A DNA stretch of 57,775 bases from Angelakisella sp. (GCA_020025195.1 JAHHSN010000008.1:1-57775), one strand, 5' to 3'; shown: positions 9,256 through 17,433, counted from the stretch's first letter. A program made the numbers and translations. The notes: generated by a model not told the origin, from the letters alone.

Positions 9256-9953
9256 CGGAATCACCCTTTGCCCGCACCCTTTCCCTCCTTGGGGAGAAAG
9301 CCCTCCAAACGCTCCGCCAGAAGCATGTCGCGGTCTTTGGGCTCGGCGGGGTCGGCTCCTGGTGCGCCGAAGCGCTGGGCCGGACCGGCGTCGGCGCCCT
9401 TACCCTCATTGACCGGGACGTCGTCTCCCCCTCCAACCTCAACCGCCAGCTGGTCGCCCTGCATTCCACCCTCGGGAAATCCAAGGCGGAGGTCATGAAG
9501 GCGCGGCTTCTCGATATTGACCCTACCTTAAAAATAACCGCGAGGGAGGTCTTTTATCTCCCGGAAAACGCCGGGGAGTTCGACCTCTCGCAGTTTGACT
9601 GCATCATCGACGCCATTGACACCGTCACTGCAAAGCTCACCCTCATCGAGCGGGCGCAGGCGGCGGGCGTCCCCCTTTTAAGCTCGATGGGGACCGGCAA
9701 CAAGCTCTCCCCCGAGCGGCTTCAGTTTACCGATCTTTCCAAAACCGAGACCTGCCCCCTGGCCCGCGTCATGCGCCGGGAGCTCAAAAAGCGGGGCATC
9801 ACCCATCTTCCGGTGGTCTACTCCCCGGAGGAACCGAAACACGCCGCTGCCGCCGAGCGCGGCTCTCCCGCCTCCGCCGTCTTTGTACCGGCCTCCGCGG
9901 GACTGCTCCTTGCAGGGGAAGCGGTGAAGCTTCTGCTGCAAAAAACCGACTGA
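9252..9953 (+). CDS. tcdA: tRNA threonylcarbamoyladenosine dehydratase TcdA
   Basis: A 233-residue E1-like ThiF-family enzyme that cyclises t6A to ct6A in tRNA in an ATP-dependent step. Visible motifs are the nucleotide-binding GLGGVGSWCAEAL (about 30-42), the LIDRDVVSPSNLNRQ adenylation region (about 52-66), the DAID segment and the TcdA-type SSMGTGNKLSPERLQ. It overlaps the stop of the helicase loader by four bases, which suggests translational coupling. A 36-codon gene follows 20 bases downstream. A moonlighting link to replication has not been described for this family. Confidence 0.92.
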   Translation: MTESPFARTLSLLGEKALQTLRQKHVAVFGLGGVGSWCAEALGRTGVGALTLIDRDVVSPSNLNRQLVALHSTLGKSKAEVMKARLLDIDPTLKITAREVFYLPENAGEFDLSQFDCIIDAIDTVTAKLTLIERAQAAGVPLLSSMGTGNKLSPERLQFTDLSKTETCPLARVMRRELKKRGITHLPVVYSPEEPKHAAAAERGSPASAVFVPASAGLLLAGEAVKLLLQKTD

Positions 9954-9973
9954 ATTAAAGAGGAGGTTTTCCT

Positions 9974-10084
9974 ATGGATTCCATGCTCACGATGTATCTC
10001 AGCGAAATCAGTCAAAAGCTCGATACCCTCATTCAGCTTCTGGAGGAACAGAACCAAAGGCAGGAGGATAGCAATTCCTTCTGA
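9974..10084 (+). CDS. Small 36-residue protein
   Basis: A short open frame behind a perfect AGGAGG (9961-9966) seven bases from the ATG. The product (MDSMLTMYLSEISQKL..., ending NSF) is predicted to be one amphipathic helix with heptad-like Leu/Ile spacing, followed by a polar Gln/Glu tail. It is placed between tcdA and a terminator, so it is probably the last cistron of the dnaD operon. No family is recognised and function is unknown. The strong ribosome-binding site is the main support. Confidence 0.6.
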   Translation: MDSMLTMYLSEISQKLDTLIQLLEEQNQRQEDSNSF

Positions 10085-10098
10085 GACGCCGCCCGCAA

Positions 10099-10127
10099 AA
10101 AAAGAGCCCCCGTGAGGGCTCTTTTTG
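10099..10127. terminator. Bidirectional terminator between dnaD operon and prfB
   Basis: AAAGAGCCC (10101-10109) pairs with GGGCTCTTT (10116-10124), flanked by an A-run and a T-run. Confidence 0.9.
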
Positions 10128-10134
10128 TTTGCTC

Positions 10135-11256
10135 TTAGGTTTTTTCCAGCGTGCCGAGGCTCTTTTTCTTGAGGTACTCATTGATGAAGGGATCAATGTC
10201 ACCGTCCATCACGGCACTGATGTTGCCGGTCTCATAGCCGGTACGGTGGTCCTTCACCATGGTATAGGGCATAAAGACGTAGGAACGGATCTGGCTGCCC
10301 CATGCGATGTCCTTCTGGACTCCCTTGATGTCCTCGATGCGCTCCAGATGCTCCCGCTCCTTGATCTCCACCAGCTTGCTTTTCAGCATGCTCATGGCAA
10401 CGTCACGGTTCTGGTACTGGCTGCGCTCCACCTGACAGGACACCACGATGCCGGTGGGAATATGGGTGAGACGCACCGCCGAGGAGGTCTTGTTGACCTT
10501 CTGGCCGCCTGCGCCGGACGCGCGGTAAACGTCCATCTGGATGTCCTCGTCCCGGATCTCCACCTCCACATCCTTGTCGATCTGGGGCATGACCTCCAGA
10601 GAAGCAAAGGAGGTCTGACGGCGGCCGCTCGCGTCAAAGGGCGAGACCCGAACCAGACGGTGCACGCCGTTTTCGGATTTGAGGAAACCGTAGGCGTTAA
10701 GCCCCTCAATGAGGATGGAGGCGCTCTTGATGCCCGCCTCATCGCCCTCCAGATAGTCAAGGATCTTATAGGTGTAGCCGTGGCGCTCCGTCCAGCGGGT
10801 ATACATACGGTAAAGCATCTGCGCCCAGTCCTGCGCCTCGGTGCCGCCCGCCCCCGCGTGGAAGGTGAGGATGGCGTTCTTGCTGTCATATTCCCCGGTG
10901 AGCAGGGTGGTAAGGCGCACCTCCGCCATGCGGCTCTCGAAGGTGGTGACGCCCTCCTCCGCCTCGGGCAGAGAATCCAGATCCTCCGCCTCATCGGCAA
11001 GCTCGATGAGGGTCAGCGTGTCCTCATAGAGGGTCTCCAGCCGGTGATAGGTCTCAACGCTTCCCTTCAGCTGGGCGGTGCGCTGCAGAACTTTCTGGGA
11101 ATTCTCCATATCGTCCCAGAAGCTGGGTTCCGCCGCCTTGCGCTCCAGCTCCGCAATCTCATTGCCGATGCGGTCGATGTTGAGCGCCGATTTGAGGTCC
11201 TTGAGCTCCGGCTCCATGCCCTCCAGCTTTAATCTCAGTTCTTCAAACTGCAACAT
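10135..11256 (-). CDS. prfB: Peptide chain release factor 2, without programmed frameshift
   Basis: A 373-residue class I release factor reading UAA and UGA. The GGQ catalytic loop is visible as ASGAGGQKVNKTSSA and the UGA-reading SPF motif as VSPFDASGRRQTSFAS. In many bacteria prfB needs a +1 frameshift at an in-frame UGA near codon 25 (CTT TGA C). Here the equivalent site reads AAA TCG GCG CTC AAC ATC GAC, so the frame is continuous. The gene therefore lacks the classic autoregulatory switch. It is transcribed alone. Confidence 0.96.
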   Translation of the reverse strand: MLQFEELRLKLEGMEPELKDLKSALNIDRIGNEIAELERKAAEPSFWDDMENSQKVLQRTAQLKGSVETYHRLETLYEDTLTLIELADEAEDLDSLPEAEEGVTTFESRMAEVRLTTLLTGEYDSKNAILTFHAGAGGTEAQDWAQMLYRMYTRWTERHGYTYKILDYLEGDEAGIKSASILIEGLNAYGFLKSENGVHRLVRVSPFDASGRRQTSFASLEVMPQIDKDVEVEIRDEDIQMDVYRASGAGGQKVNKTSSAVRLTHIPTGIVVSCQVERSQYQNRDVAMSMLKSKLVEIKEREHLERIEDIKGVQKDIAWGSQIRSYVFMPYTMVKDHRTGYETGNISAVMDGDIDPFINEYLKKKSLGTLEKT

Positions 11257-11390
11257 AACTTAATTCCCTTTCTGCCGTCATACACATTCATAACTGTAAT
11301 ATTGTATCATGATTTTCGGCGCTTATCAAATATTCCGGCAAATTTTCGCAAAATAAACCGTTTCTTTTCCTCTTATTTACGGTTTCTTCA

Positions 11391-11419
11391 TTGAATCCGC
11401 CGGGGGCTTATACTATAAT
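11391..11419 (+). promoter_or_regulatory. Promoter of RING-like/DUF2628 gene
   Basis: TTGAAT (11391-11396), 17-bp spacer, perfect TATAAT (11414-11419). The flanks TTCATTGAAT and CTATAATGG recur exactly in the promoter at 24210-24238. Confidence 0.85.
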
Positions 11420-11448
11420 GGTACTATTATGTTGCTAGGAGGGATTCC

Positions 11449-12459
11449 ATGAACTGGAAAGGGATCGTCTGTGACGTCTGCAAAAAACCTTTTGCCGCGG
11501 AGGACGATGTCGTGGTCTGCCCCGACTGCGGCACACCGATGCACCGTTCCTGCTATAAGGAGCTGGGACACTGTCCCCATCAGAGCCGCCACGCGGAAGG
11601 CTTTGTCTGGTCTGCCCCCGCGCTGGAGCCCTCGGTACCCCTCAACCGCCAGAACGCCGCCCCCGCCGGACAGAGTGTGCCGGAGGGCTATGTGATGTGC
11701 AGCCGCTGCGGCACCGTCAACCCCAAATCCAATGAATACTGCGAGCTCTGCCGCTATCCTCTCAAAAAGACCGGCGCGGCCATTCCCGGCGGTGACCGTG
11801 AGGTGCAGGGCGAAAACGGCGAGACCACCTTCGCCGAATATATGAAGGAACAGTACAATGTGAACCCGGAGGAGCACCTTTCCGAGGAGCTGACCGCCCG
11901 GGAGGTGGCCGCCTATGTGGGCCCCAACTCCCTCAGCTTCCTCTATAAGTTCCGTGCCATGCTGCAGAACCGTTCCTCGGTAAGCTTCAACCTCCCCGCG
12001 TTCTTCTTCAACGGCTTCTACTGCTTCTACCGCAAGATGTACAAGGTGGGCCTCCTCGTCCTCGCGGTGACCGTCCTTTCCTACATCCCCTTTATGGTCT
12101 ACTACGTTCCTTATCTTAAGGAGCTGCTGACCGGCGGCGCTTCCTCCATGGCCGGGCTTTACAATGCCCTGAGCCGGGAGCTTCTCAGCAACCCGCAGTT
12201 GCTCCTCACCTCCCGCATTGCGAATTATATCGGGCTTGTCCTCAATGTACTCTGCGGGCTTTTCTTCAATAAGTTCTATCTAAAGCAGGTCACCACCGCC
12301 GTCCGGGTGGAACGGATCCACGGCAAATCCGCGGTCGGCAGTCCCCGGTATTATGAGGAGATTTCCCGCCGCGGCGGCACCTCTCCGCTTTCGGCTGTGC
12401 TCCTCATTGTGGGGATTTTGCTCCTCTATTCCATTTTCGCCGCGATTTTCATTCTCTAA
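11449..12459 (+). CDS. RING-like zinc finger plus DUF2628 membrane protein
   Basis: A 336-residue protein. Residues 8-45 form a treble-clef/RING-like Cys-His cluster (CDVC, CPDC, then MHRSC and CPH), as in the prokaryotic RING finger family. Residues about 83-102 form a second zinc ribbon (CSRC...CELC). The C-terminal half carries a DUF2628-like segment (FFFNGFYCFYRKMYKVG near 185) and four or so membrane helices. It is likely anchored in the membrane with zinc fingers in the cytoplasm. No enzymatic function can be assigned, and ubiquitin-like activity is not implied. It has its own promoter and terminator. Confidence 0.8.
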   Translation: MNWKGIVCDVCKKPFAAEDDVVVCPDCGTPMHRSCYKELGHCPHQSRHAEGFVWSAPALEPSVPLNRQNAAPAGQSVPEGYVMCSRCGTVNPKSNEYCELCRYPLKKTGAAIPGGDREVQGENGETTFAEYMKEQYNVNPEEHLSEELTAREVAAYVGPNSLSFLYKFRAMLQNRSSVSFNLPAFFFNGFYCFYRKMYKVGLLVLAVTVLSYIPFMVYYVPYLKELLTGGASSMAGLYNALSRELLSNPQLLLTSRIANYIGLVLNVLCGLFFNKFYLKQVTTAVRVERIHGKSAVGSPRYYEEISRRGGTSPLSAVLLIVGILLLYSIFAAIFIL

Positions 12460-12485
12460 GTCCAAAAAACTGCAGAAACTATGGG

Positions 12486-12522
12486 AAAACCCCGGGAGTC
12501 TTTATTGACTTCCGGGGTTTTT
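12486..12522 (+). terminator. Terminator of DUF2628 gene
   Basis: ACCCCGGgAGTC pairs with GACTtCCGGGGT and is followed by TTTTT. Its 3' arm contains the -35 of the next promoter. Confidence 0.88.
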
Positions 12523-12533
12523 GTTGCTATAAT
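12505..12533 (+). promoter_or_regulatory. rpsF-ssb-rpsR promoter
   Basis: TTGACT, exact 17-bp spacer, TATAAT. The 75-nt leader has modest pairing potential (GACT/AGTC and CCTG/CAGG between 12560 and 12600). I could not identify an S6:S18 binding motif with confidence. Confidence 0.85.
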
Positions 12534-12618
12534 TCTTATGTTATGCTAAATTTTCTGGCATGACTCCTTCCCCCTGCCCAAAGAGACAGGAGGCAAAGTC
12601 CATAAGGAGGTGTAAAAT

Positions 12619-12951
12619 ATGGCAAACCTGAAAGCAAGCTATGAGACAGTATTTGTTCTGAGCAGCAAGCTGACTGAGGAAGCCACCGCGGAGATGGTGA
12701 AGAAGTTCACCGACCTCATCGCCGCCAACGGAACCATTGATTCCATTGACGAGTGGGGCAAGCGCAGACTGGCTTACGAGATCGATTATGAGCAGGAAGG
12801 CTACTACGTTCTCGTTAACTTCACTTCTGCTCCCGATTTCCCCGCAGAGCTGGATCGTATCTTCAGAATCACTGAAGGCGTAATCCGTTCCCTGATCGTT
12901 GCGAAGGAGGAGGCGGACGAGCCCGCTCCCAAAGCAGAAGAAAAGGAATAA
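12619..12951 (+). CDS. rpsF: Ribosomal protein S6
   Basis: A 110-residue 30S subunit protein with the S6 fold. The YETVFVLSS start, the WGKRRLAYEI segment and the GYYVLVNF strand are typical, and the tail is acidic and Ala-rich. It is the first gene of the conserved rpsF-ssb-rpsR operon. S6 pairs with S18, the product of the third gene, on the ribosome. AAGGAGG lies upstream of the ATG. Confidence 0.97.
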   Translation: MANLKASYETVFVLSSKLTEEATAEMVKKFTDLIAANGTIDSIDEWGKRRLAYEIDYEQEGYYVLVNFTSAPDFPAELDRIFRITEGVIRSLIVAKEEADEPAPKAEEKE

Positions 12952-12963
12952 GGAGATGCTGTT

Positions 12964-13392
12964 ATGTTCAACAAGGCCATTCTGATCGGGCGGCTGACTG
13001 CTGATCCCGAGCTTAAGCAGACTCAGAGCGGAATTTCCGTCTGTGGCTTCCGTATCGCTGTGGACCGCCGCTATTCCGGCCGCGACAGCGAAAGAAAGGC
13101 TGATTTCATTAACATCACTTCTTGGCGCCAGCAGGCGGAATTCGTCTGTCGTTATTTCCACAAGGGCGACGCCATCGGCATTGAGGGCTCCATCCAGACC
13201 CGCAATTACGAGGACAAGAACGGCAACAAGCGTGAGGCTGTTGAAGTCGTTACCGACAATGTTTTCTTTGTCGGCGGCAAAGCCTCCGGTTCCGGCGCAC
13301 CTGCCCGCCCCGCTCCCGCAGAGCCCGCTTATTCCAGCGGCGCCGCGAGCGATTTTGAGGAAGTGGATACCGACAACGACCTGCCCTTCTGA
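12964..13392 (+). CDS. ssb: Single-stranded DNA-binding protein
   Basis: A 142-residue SSB with an N-terminal OB fold (MFNKAILIGRLTADPELK, about residues 1-105), a flexible Ala/Pro-rich linker and the acidic tip DTDNDLPF that recruits partner proteins. It protects single-stranded DNA during replication and repair. It lies 12 bases after rpsF and 49 bases before rpsR, the usual Firmicutes arrangement. Confidence 0.97.
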   Translation: MFNKAILIGRLTADPELKQTQSGISVCGFRIAVDRRYSGRDSERKADFINITSWRQQAEFVCRYFHKGDAIGIEGSIQTRNYEDKNGNKREAVEVVTDNVFFVGGKASGSGAPARPAPAEPAYSSGAASDFEEVDTDNDLPF

Positions 13393-13441
13393 GAGAGGGC
13401 AGCATCACTGTTTCATTTTTACGTTAAAGGAGGTTTGAACC

Positions 13442-13696
13442 ATGGCTATGGAGCGTTCTGATAGACCCGAAAGACCCCGCGATCGTCGTCCCCGCAGAAA
13501 GGTTTGTGCTTTCTGTGCGGATAAGGTTGCTCACATCGATTATAAAGACGTGCCTCGTCTGCGCCGCTATCTCTCCGAGCGCGGCAAGATCGTACCCCGT
13601 CGTGTGACCGGTACCTGCGCCCGTCATCAGCGTCAGCTGACCGTCGCAATCAAGCGTGCCCGCATTCTGGCACTGCTGCCCTATGTGACCGACTGA
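13442..13696 (+). CDS. rpsR: Ribosomal protein S18
   Basis: An 84-residue basic 30S protein. The CAFCADKVAHIDYKD segment, which keeps both zinc-type Cys residues, and the TGTCARHQRQLTVAIKRAR core are diagnostic. It is the last gene of the operon, behind AAGGAGG, and is followed by a strong terminator. Confidence 0.97.
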   Translation: MAMERSDRPERPRDRRPRRKVCAFCADKVAHIDYKDVPRLRRYLSERGKIVPRRVTGTCARHQRQLTVAIKRARILALLPYVTD

Positions 13697-13710
13697 TAAA
13701 CGCGAGCTTT

Positions 13711-13747
13711 TAAGTCCTCTCCCTTTTCGGGAGGGGACTTTTTTTAA
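13711..13747 (+). terminator. rpsR operon terminator
   Basis: AAGTCCtCTCCC pairs with GGGAGgGGACTT around TTTTC, followed by seven T. Confidence 0.92.
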
Positions 13748-13874
13748 CGAAAATTTCACCCTTTTCGGACGCTCTGCCCGACTCCCAGTGCGCTCTGCGT
13801 TCGGTCTCTTCGATTTTGTCTTATAATTTTCCATAAACAGAGAATTTAAGCAAATTTCCTCCAGAAGCGGCCGA

Positions 13875-13903
13875 TTGACAGGCTTCTTCGGATTTGATAA
13901 ACT
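13875..13903 (+). promoter_or_regulatory. Promoter of LRR surface protein gene
   Basis: Perfect TTGACA (13875-13880), 17-bp spacer, TAAACT (13898-13903). It predicts an unusually long leader of about 185 nt before the gene. Confidence 0.65.
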
Positions 13904-13945
13904 GTTTTTATTCTTTGCTTTTTGAAAGCATTTTTCTTTTTTTCT

Positions 13946-13971
13946 GCGATATTCTAATTCTAGAATATCGC
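13946..13971. promoter_or_regulatory. Perfect inverted repeat in the LRR gene leader
   Basis: GCGATATTCTA and TAGAATATCGC form an 11-bp perfect stem around ATTC. A smaller repeat (TGCTTT-ttg-AAAGCA, 13916-13930) lies just upstream. No T-run follows the larger repeat, so an operator or RNA hairpin is more likely than a terminator. The rest of the 13748-14094 gap is AT-rich with no gene seen. Confidence 0.5.
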
Positions 13972-14094
13972 TTATTGGTGTGCCTCTTTTTGGGGATGCT
14001 GAATCCCGGCCTCTCTTTTTCTTCCGCCCGGCCTCTATTTTATCGTACCTTCTATGGGAGCGATCGAGGATAAATAACAACACAGGAGATGTAT

Positions 14095-16179
14095 ATGATG
14101 AACAGAGCAAAAAGTCAAGCCCAGAAGCTCCTTGCGATCGTCGCCGCGCTTTTACTGTGCGTGGTGCTGGTTTATGCGGAGCCGACCGAAGCCAGTCCGT
14201 TTAAAATTCAGAACAACGGACGCATTTATGATTATGACGGATCAGAAACGGAGATCGTGATCCCCGAAACAGTCAATGGAATCCCTGTAACCGGCATTGA
14301 TGACAATGCATTTTATTTTAAGGGAATCACCCGTGTTGAATTCCCCGCTGCACTCAATTATATCGGTATGAGTGCTTTTGAGGATACCTTGACCTACGCT
14401 AAGTTTACCGGTCCCTGCCCCACTCTGGGAGCTGCAGCGTTTGACTGCGGCTGTGAGTGCACCTTCGAGGTCCCCAATGCCTACCTTGCGGACTATGAGA
14501 CCGCACTGGAGGAATGTTTTTATGCGACCATTAAGGGCTATGGCGAAGCCGGCGGGGACACCGAAAATCCGACCCCTCCCGCTCCCACTCCCGAGTTTAA
14601 GATCGAATTCACCACGGCCGACAACGCCGACGGCTGCACGGTGACCGGCTTTACGATTGTGGATAACGGCGCTGAGATTCCCGCGGCCTATTCCCTCGAA
14701 ATCCCCGCCGAGATCGGCGGAAAGCCGGTAACCGCCATCGGGGAGCAGGCCTTCCTCAGCAGCCGGAAGGTGGAAAGCATCACCCTGCCGGAGAGCCTTA
14801 AGGTCATCGGCAGCGGCGCTTTCCAGGGCTGCTCCGCTCTTACGGAAATCACCATTCCCGCTTCGGTGGAAACCATTGGTGAAAGAGCGTTTCTGCTGTG
14901 CAGCAGCCTTCAGAACATTCACGTCGCGGCGGACAATGCCGCCTACTGCGATGTGGACGGCGTCCTGTTCAGCAAGGATAAAACCGTTCTGGCCGCCTTC
15001 CCCGGCGCGCGCACCGGCTCCTATGCGGTTCCCGAGGGAACCGTTCGGATCGCCCCGGATGCTTTCCGGAGCTGCGCTCTGACCGATGTTTCTTTCCCCG
15101 AAAGCCTCACCGCCATCGGGGACCGGGCGTTCCAGTCTGCCCATCTTGAAAAAGTGGTGGTCCCCGCCCATGTGAAGATGGGAAGCTATGTCTATGCCAA
15201 CTGCGCGCAGGCCAAGTCCGCCGAAGTGGCGGAGGGCGTCACCGAAATCACCGATTCCACCTTCCATGGCCTGGATAGCTGCGAAAGCGTCACGCTCCCC
15301 CGTTCTCTCAAGGTCATCGGCGACTATGCCTTCCGTCGTCTGAAAGCGGAAAACATTACCCTGCCGGACGGCTTGGAGCGTATCGGCAAGCAGGCGTTTG
15401 AAAGCAGCGGGCTCACCTCGGTCAAGATTCCCGCCAGCGTAAAGGAAATGGACTATGGTGCTTTCCTCTACTCCAAGGAGATGACGAACGTCCAGTTCGC
15501 GCCCGGTTCTCAGCTCAAAGATCTGGCCCCGTCCGCCCTCGGTCACTGCTATCACCTCGATCAGGTCGATCTTCCCAAGGGTCTCACCACCATCGGCGAC
15601 GGTGCCCTTGCCTGCAGCGGGCTCCGGAACATCCGCATTCCCGACAGCGTCACCACGATCGGCCAAGGGGCCTTCAGCGGCTGCGGCAACCTGACCCAAG
15701 TCACCCTGCCCAAGAATCTGAGCTCCGTCGGCTGGGACGCGTTCAAGGATTGTCCGGTCTCCGAGGTCTCTCTGCCTCATGGGTTCAACCGGGATCTGCT
15801 TCCCGCCGGCACCTTCCCCGCAGATTCTGTCAACTACACCACGCGCAGCAATCCCTCGTACTCCTATGAGGAAGAACCCGCCGAGCTTCCCCAGAACCCC
15901 GTCACCGGCGGTCAGAAGCTCACCGCGGCGGCTCCCGCTCCCGCCCGCCGGGCGGACCCCGTAGCTCCCGCTGCTCCCGCAGCTCCTGTCGCTCCCATCG
16001 TCCCGGAAACCGCTCCCCGCGCGCAGAAGGTTCTGCCCGAAGCCCCCGCGGCGGTTGAGGCTCCGGCGGAATCCACCCGCAGTATGACCCCCATCCTTGT
16101 CGGCGTCTGCATCGCGGGAGCTCTGCTGGTAGTCGGTGCAATCGGCATCCTTAAAAAGCGGAAAGCGGAGCAGAAATAA
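14095..16179 (+). CDS. BspA-type leucine-rich-repeat surface protein
   Basis: A protein of about 694 residues. A signal peptide (basic start, hydrophobic LLAIVAALLLCVVLV, cleavage near YAEPTEA) is followed by one LRR_5-type block and a Pro linker. A long array of LRR_5 repeats then runs over about residues 195-590 (units such as LTEITIPASVETIGERAF). A Pro/Ala-rich stalk and a C-terminal membrane helix (ILVGVCIAGALLVVGAIGIL) with a KKRKAEQK tail complete it. It has the form of a sortase substrate, but no LPXTG motif is present, so direct membrane anchoring is more likely. Known BspA-like proteins bind host or bacterial surfaces. AGGAG six bases upstream supports the ATG at 14095. Confidence 0.9.
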   Translation: MMNRAKSQAQKLLAIVAALLLCVVLVYAEPTEASPFKIQNNGRIYDYDGSETEIVIPETVNGIPVTGIDDNAFYFKGITRVEFPAALNYIGMSAFEDTLTYAKFTGPCPTLGAAAFDCGCECTFEVPNAYLADYETALEECFYATIKGYGEAGGDTENPTPPAPTPEFKIEFTTADNADGCTVTGFTIVDNGAEIPAAYSLEIPAEIGGKPVTAIGEQAFLSSRKVESITLPESLKVIGSGAFQGCSALTEITIPASVETIGERAFLLCSSLQNIHVAADNAAYCDVDGVLFSKDKTVLAAFPGARTGSYAVPEGTVRIAPDAFRSCALTDVSFPESLTAIGDRAFQSAHLEKVVVPAHVKMGSYVYANCAQAKSAEVAEGVTEITDSTFHGLDSCESVTLPRSLKVIGDYAFRRLKAENITLPDGLERIGKQAFESSGLTSVKIPASVKEMDYGAFLYSKEMTNVQFAPGSQLKDLAPSALGHCYHLDQVDLPKGLTTIGDGALACSGLRNIRIPDSVTTIGQGAFSGCGNLTQVTLPKNLSSVGWDAFKDCPVSEVSLPHGFNRDLLPAGTFPADSVNYTTRSNPSYSYEEEPAELPQNPVTGGQKLTAAAPAPARRADPVAPAAPAAPVAPIVPETAPRAQKVLPEAPAAVEAPAESTRSMTPILVGVCIAGALLVVGAIGILKKRKAEQK

Positions 16180-16297
16180 AACTGCTGTTCTCTGTCCTTC
16201 GGGATTTCTCCGCGAAAGCGTCTGTGCTGCCATCCGGCAGGCAGGCGCTTTTGCTTTGCTATGGTACCAGAAAAACGTCCGCGCCTCTGCAATAAAT

Positions 16298-16341
16298 AGC
16301 AAAGGCCCCGACCATACGCTGGCATAATCGGGGCCTTTGCT
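16298..16341. terminator. Long hairpin terminator after the LRR gene
   Basis: A perfect 14-bp stem, AGCAAAGGCCCCGA with TCGGGGCCTTTGCT, around a 16-nt loop. T-runs are poor on both sides, so efficiency is uncertain. Confidence 0.6.
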
Positions 16342-16410
16342 TCCATTCAAAACTTCCGTCTTCAAAAACAAACCTGTCCTATTTTCCCTTCCTTATTGGG
16401 CGGGGGATTT

Positions 16411-16581
16411 TTATTCCTCCGGCTTATGGATGACGGGTTTTCCGTCAGCACCAAGGAGCGGCGTTAAACCGCCCCCATAACCGGACTGTACAAAAAGGTA
16501 GTGGACACCGGTTTCCCGGTCGATCCAGATGGTCGTACAGCCCTCCTTAAAAATTCGGAGAAAACGTTTTTCCCTGTTCAT
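16411..16581 (-). CDS. DUF6440-like small protein
   Basis: A 56-residue protein (MNREKRFLRIFKEG..., ending IHKPEE) encoded seven bases after the thymidine kinase stop codon. The core IWIDRETGVHYLFVQSGYGG followed by GLTPLLGADGKPV closely resembles the short DUF6440 family as I remember it. It has no signal peptide or membrane segment. An AAGGGATGG-like ribosome-binding site lies within the end of tdk, so translation is probably coupled. Function is unknown. Confidence 0.75.
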   Translation of the reverse strand: MNREKRFLRIFKEGCTTIWIDRETGVHYLFVQSGYGGGLTPLLGADGKPVIHKPEE

Positions 16582-16587
16582 CCGCAC

Positions 16588-17178
16588 TTAACCATCCCTT
16601 CTTTCCTCTGCTTCCCGCTTGATGCGGCGCTTCCAGCACTTGTGGCACATAGCCACATAGCTTTCGTTGCCGCCCAAAAAGACCTGATCGCCCTTGGTGA
16701 CCACCTTGCCGTCCGCGATTCGGGCGTTGACCGTTGCCTTGTGGCCGCAGGCGCAGACGGTTTTGATTTCCGTGAGGGAATCTGCCACCTCAAAGAGCCG
16801 CCGGCTCCCGGGGAAGAGGTGGGTGAGGAAGTCGGTCCTAAGTCCAAAGCAGAGCACCGGCATATTATGCTCATCCACCAGAAAACGGAGCTGGTCGATC
16901 TGCTCCGGGGTGAGGAACTGACACTCATCCGCGATGATGACGTCGATGTCCTTCTGCTCCTTAAAAAGCTCGATGATGTTCGCCTCCGGCAAAATGATGT
17001 CTGCCTTCTGGCAGAGGCCGATGCGGGACTTTACGATTTCCACACCGTCTCTCTTATCGGTGGAGGGCTTGATGAGCCAAACCTTCATGCCCAACTCCTC
17101 ATAATTGAACTTGGTGATGAGCGCCTGTGCTGATTTGGAGCTGCCCATCGCCCCGTACTTAAAATACAGCTTCGCCAT
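16588..17178 (-). CDS. tdk: Thymidine kinase
   Basis: A 196-residue type II thymidine kinase of the pyrimidine salvage pathway (thymidine + ATP to dTMP). The P-loop is GAMGSSKS (residues 9-16) and the Walker B-like segment is VIIADECQFL, with the catalytic Glu following the Asp. The lasso zinc site is formed by CACG (about 143-146) and CHKC (about 178-181). It is read with the downstream DUF6440-like gene. The ATG is behind GGAGGA. Confidence 0.96.
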   Translation of the reverse strand: MAKLYFKYGAMGSSKSAQALITKFNYEELGMKVWLIKPSTDKRDGVEIVKSRIGLCQKADIILPEANIIELFKEQKDIDVIIADECQFLTPEQIDQLRFLVDEHNMPVLCFGLRTDFLTHLFPGSRRLFEVADSLTEIKTVCACGHKATVNARIADGKVVTKGDQVFLGGNESYVAMCHKCWKRRIKREAEERRDG

Positions 17179-17371
17179 AGGATGTCCTCCCGTTTTTTGC
17201 TTGTGCGGTCTTTTGTTTCAGTATAGCATATCCTGAAAGAAAGCGCCATCGGGTTGAGAAATTCGTTTTTCCTAAGGGGGCCGCCGAGCCGTTCCGGGCC
17301 GCTCCCGCTGCGCCGAAAGCCATCTTTGGTCCAAGGGGGATCCCGCTTTGGTCTTATTTCTAAGTCGGGGC

Positions 17372-17400
17372 TTGATTTATGGGGCAGGGTTTTATAAGAT
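17372..17400 (+). promoter_or_regulatory. Promoter of EFR1 gene
   Basis: TTGATT, 17-bp spacer, TAAGAT. It lies 34 bases upstream of the ATG. Confidence 0.65.
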
Positions 17401-17433
17401 GGACTTGTACCAAGTGATAAAGGAGCGATCATT

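Noticed and set aside
12540..12618. S6:S18 autoregulatory leader of rpsF
   Set aside because: Some base-pairing exists, but I could not place the conserved loop and bulge, so it is not called as an RNA element.
14095..16179. LRR protein as a substrate of the sortase encoded at the window end
   Set aside because: The C-terminus has a membrane helix and basic tail but no LPXTG or NPQTN-like motif before it. LPQNPVTG is too far upstream of the helix and does not fit.
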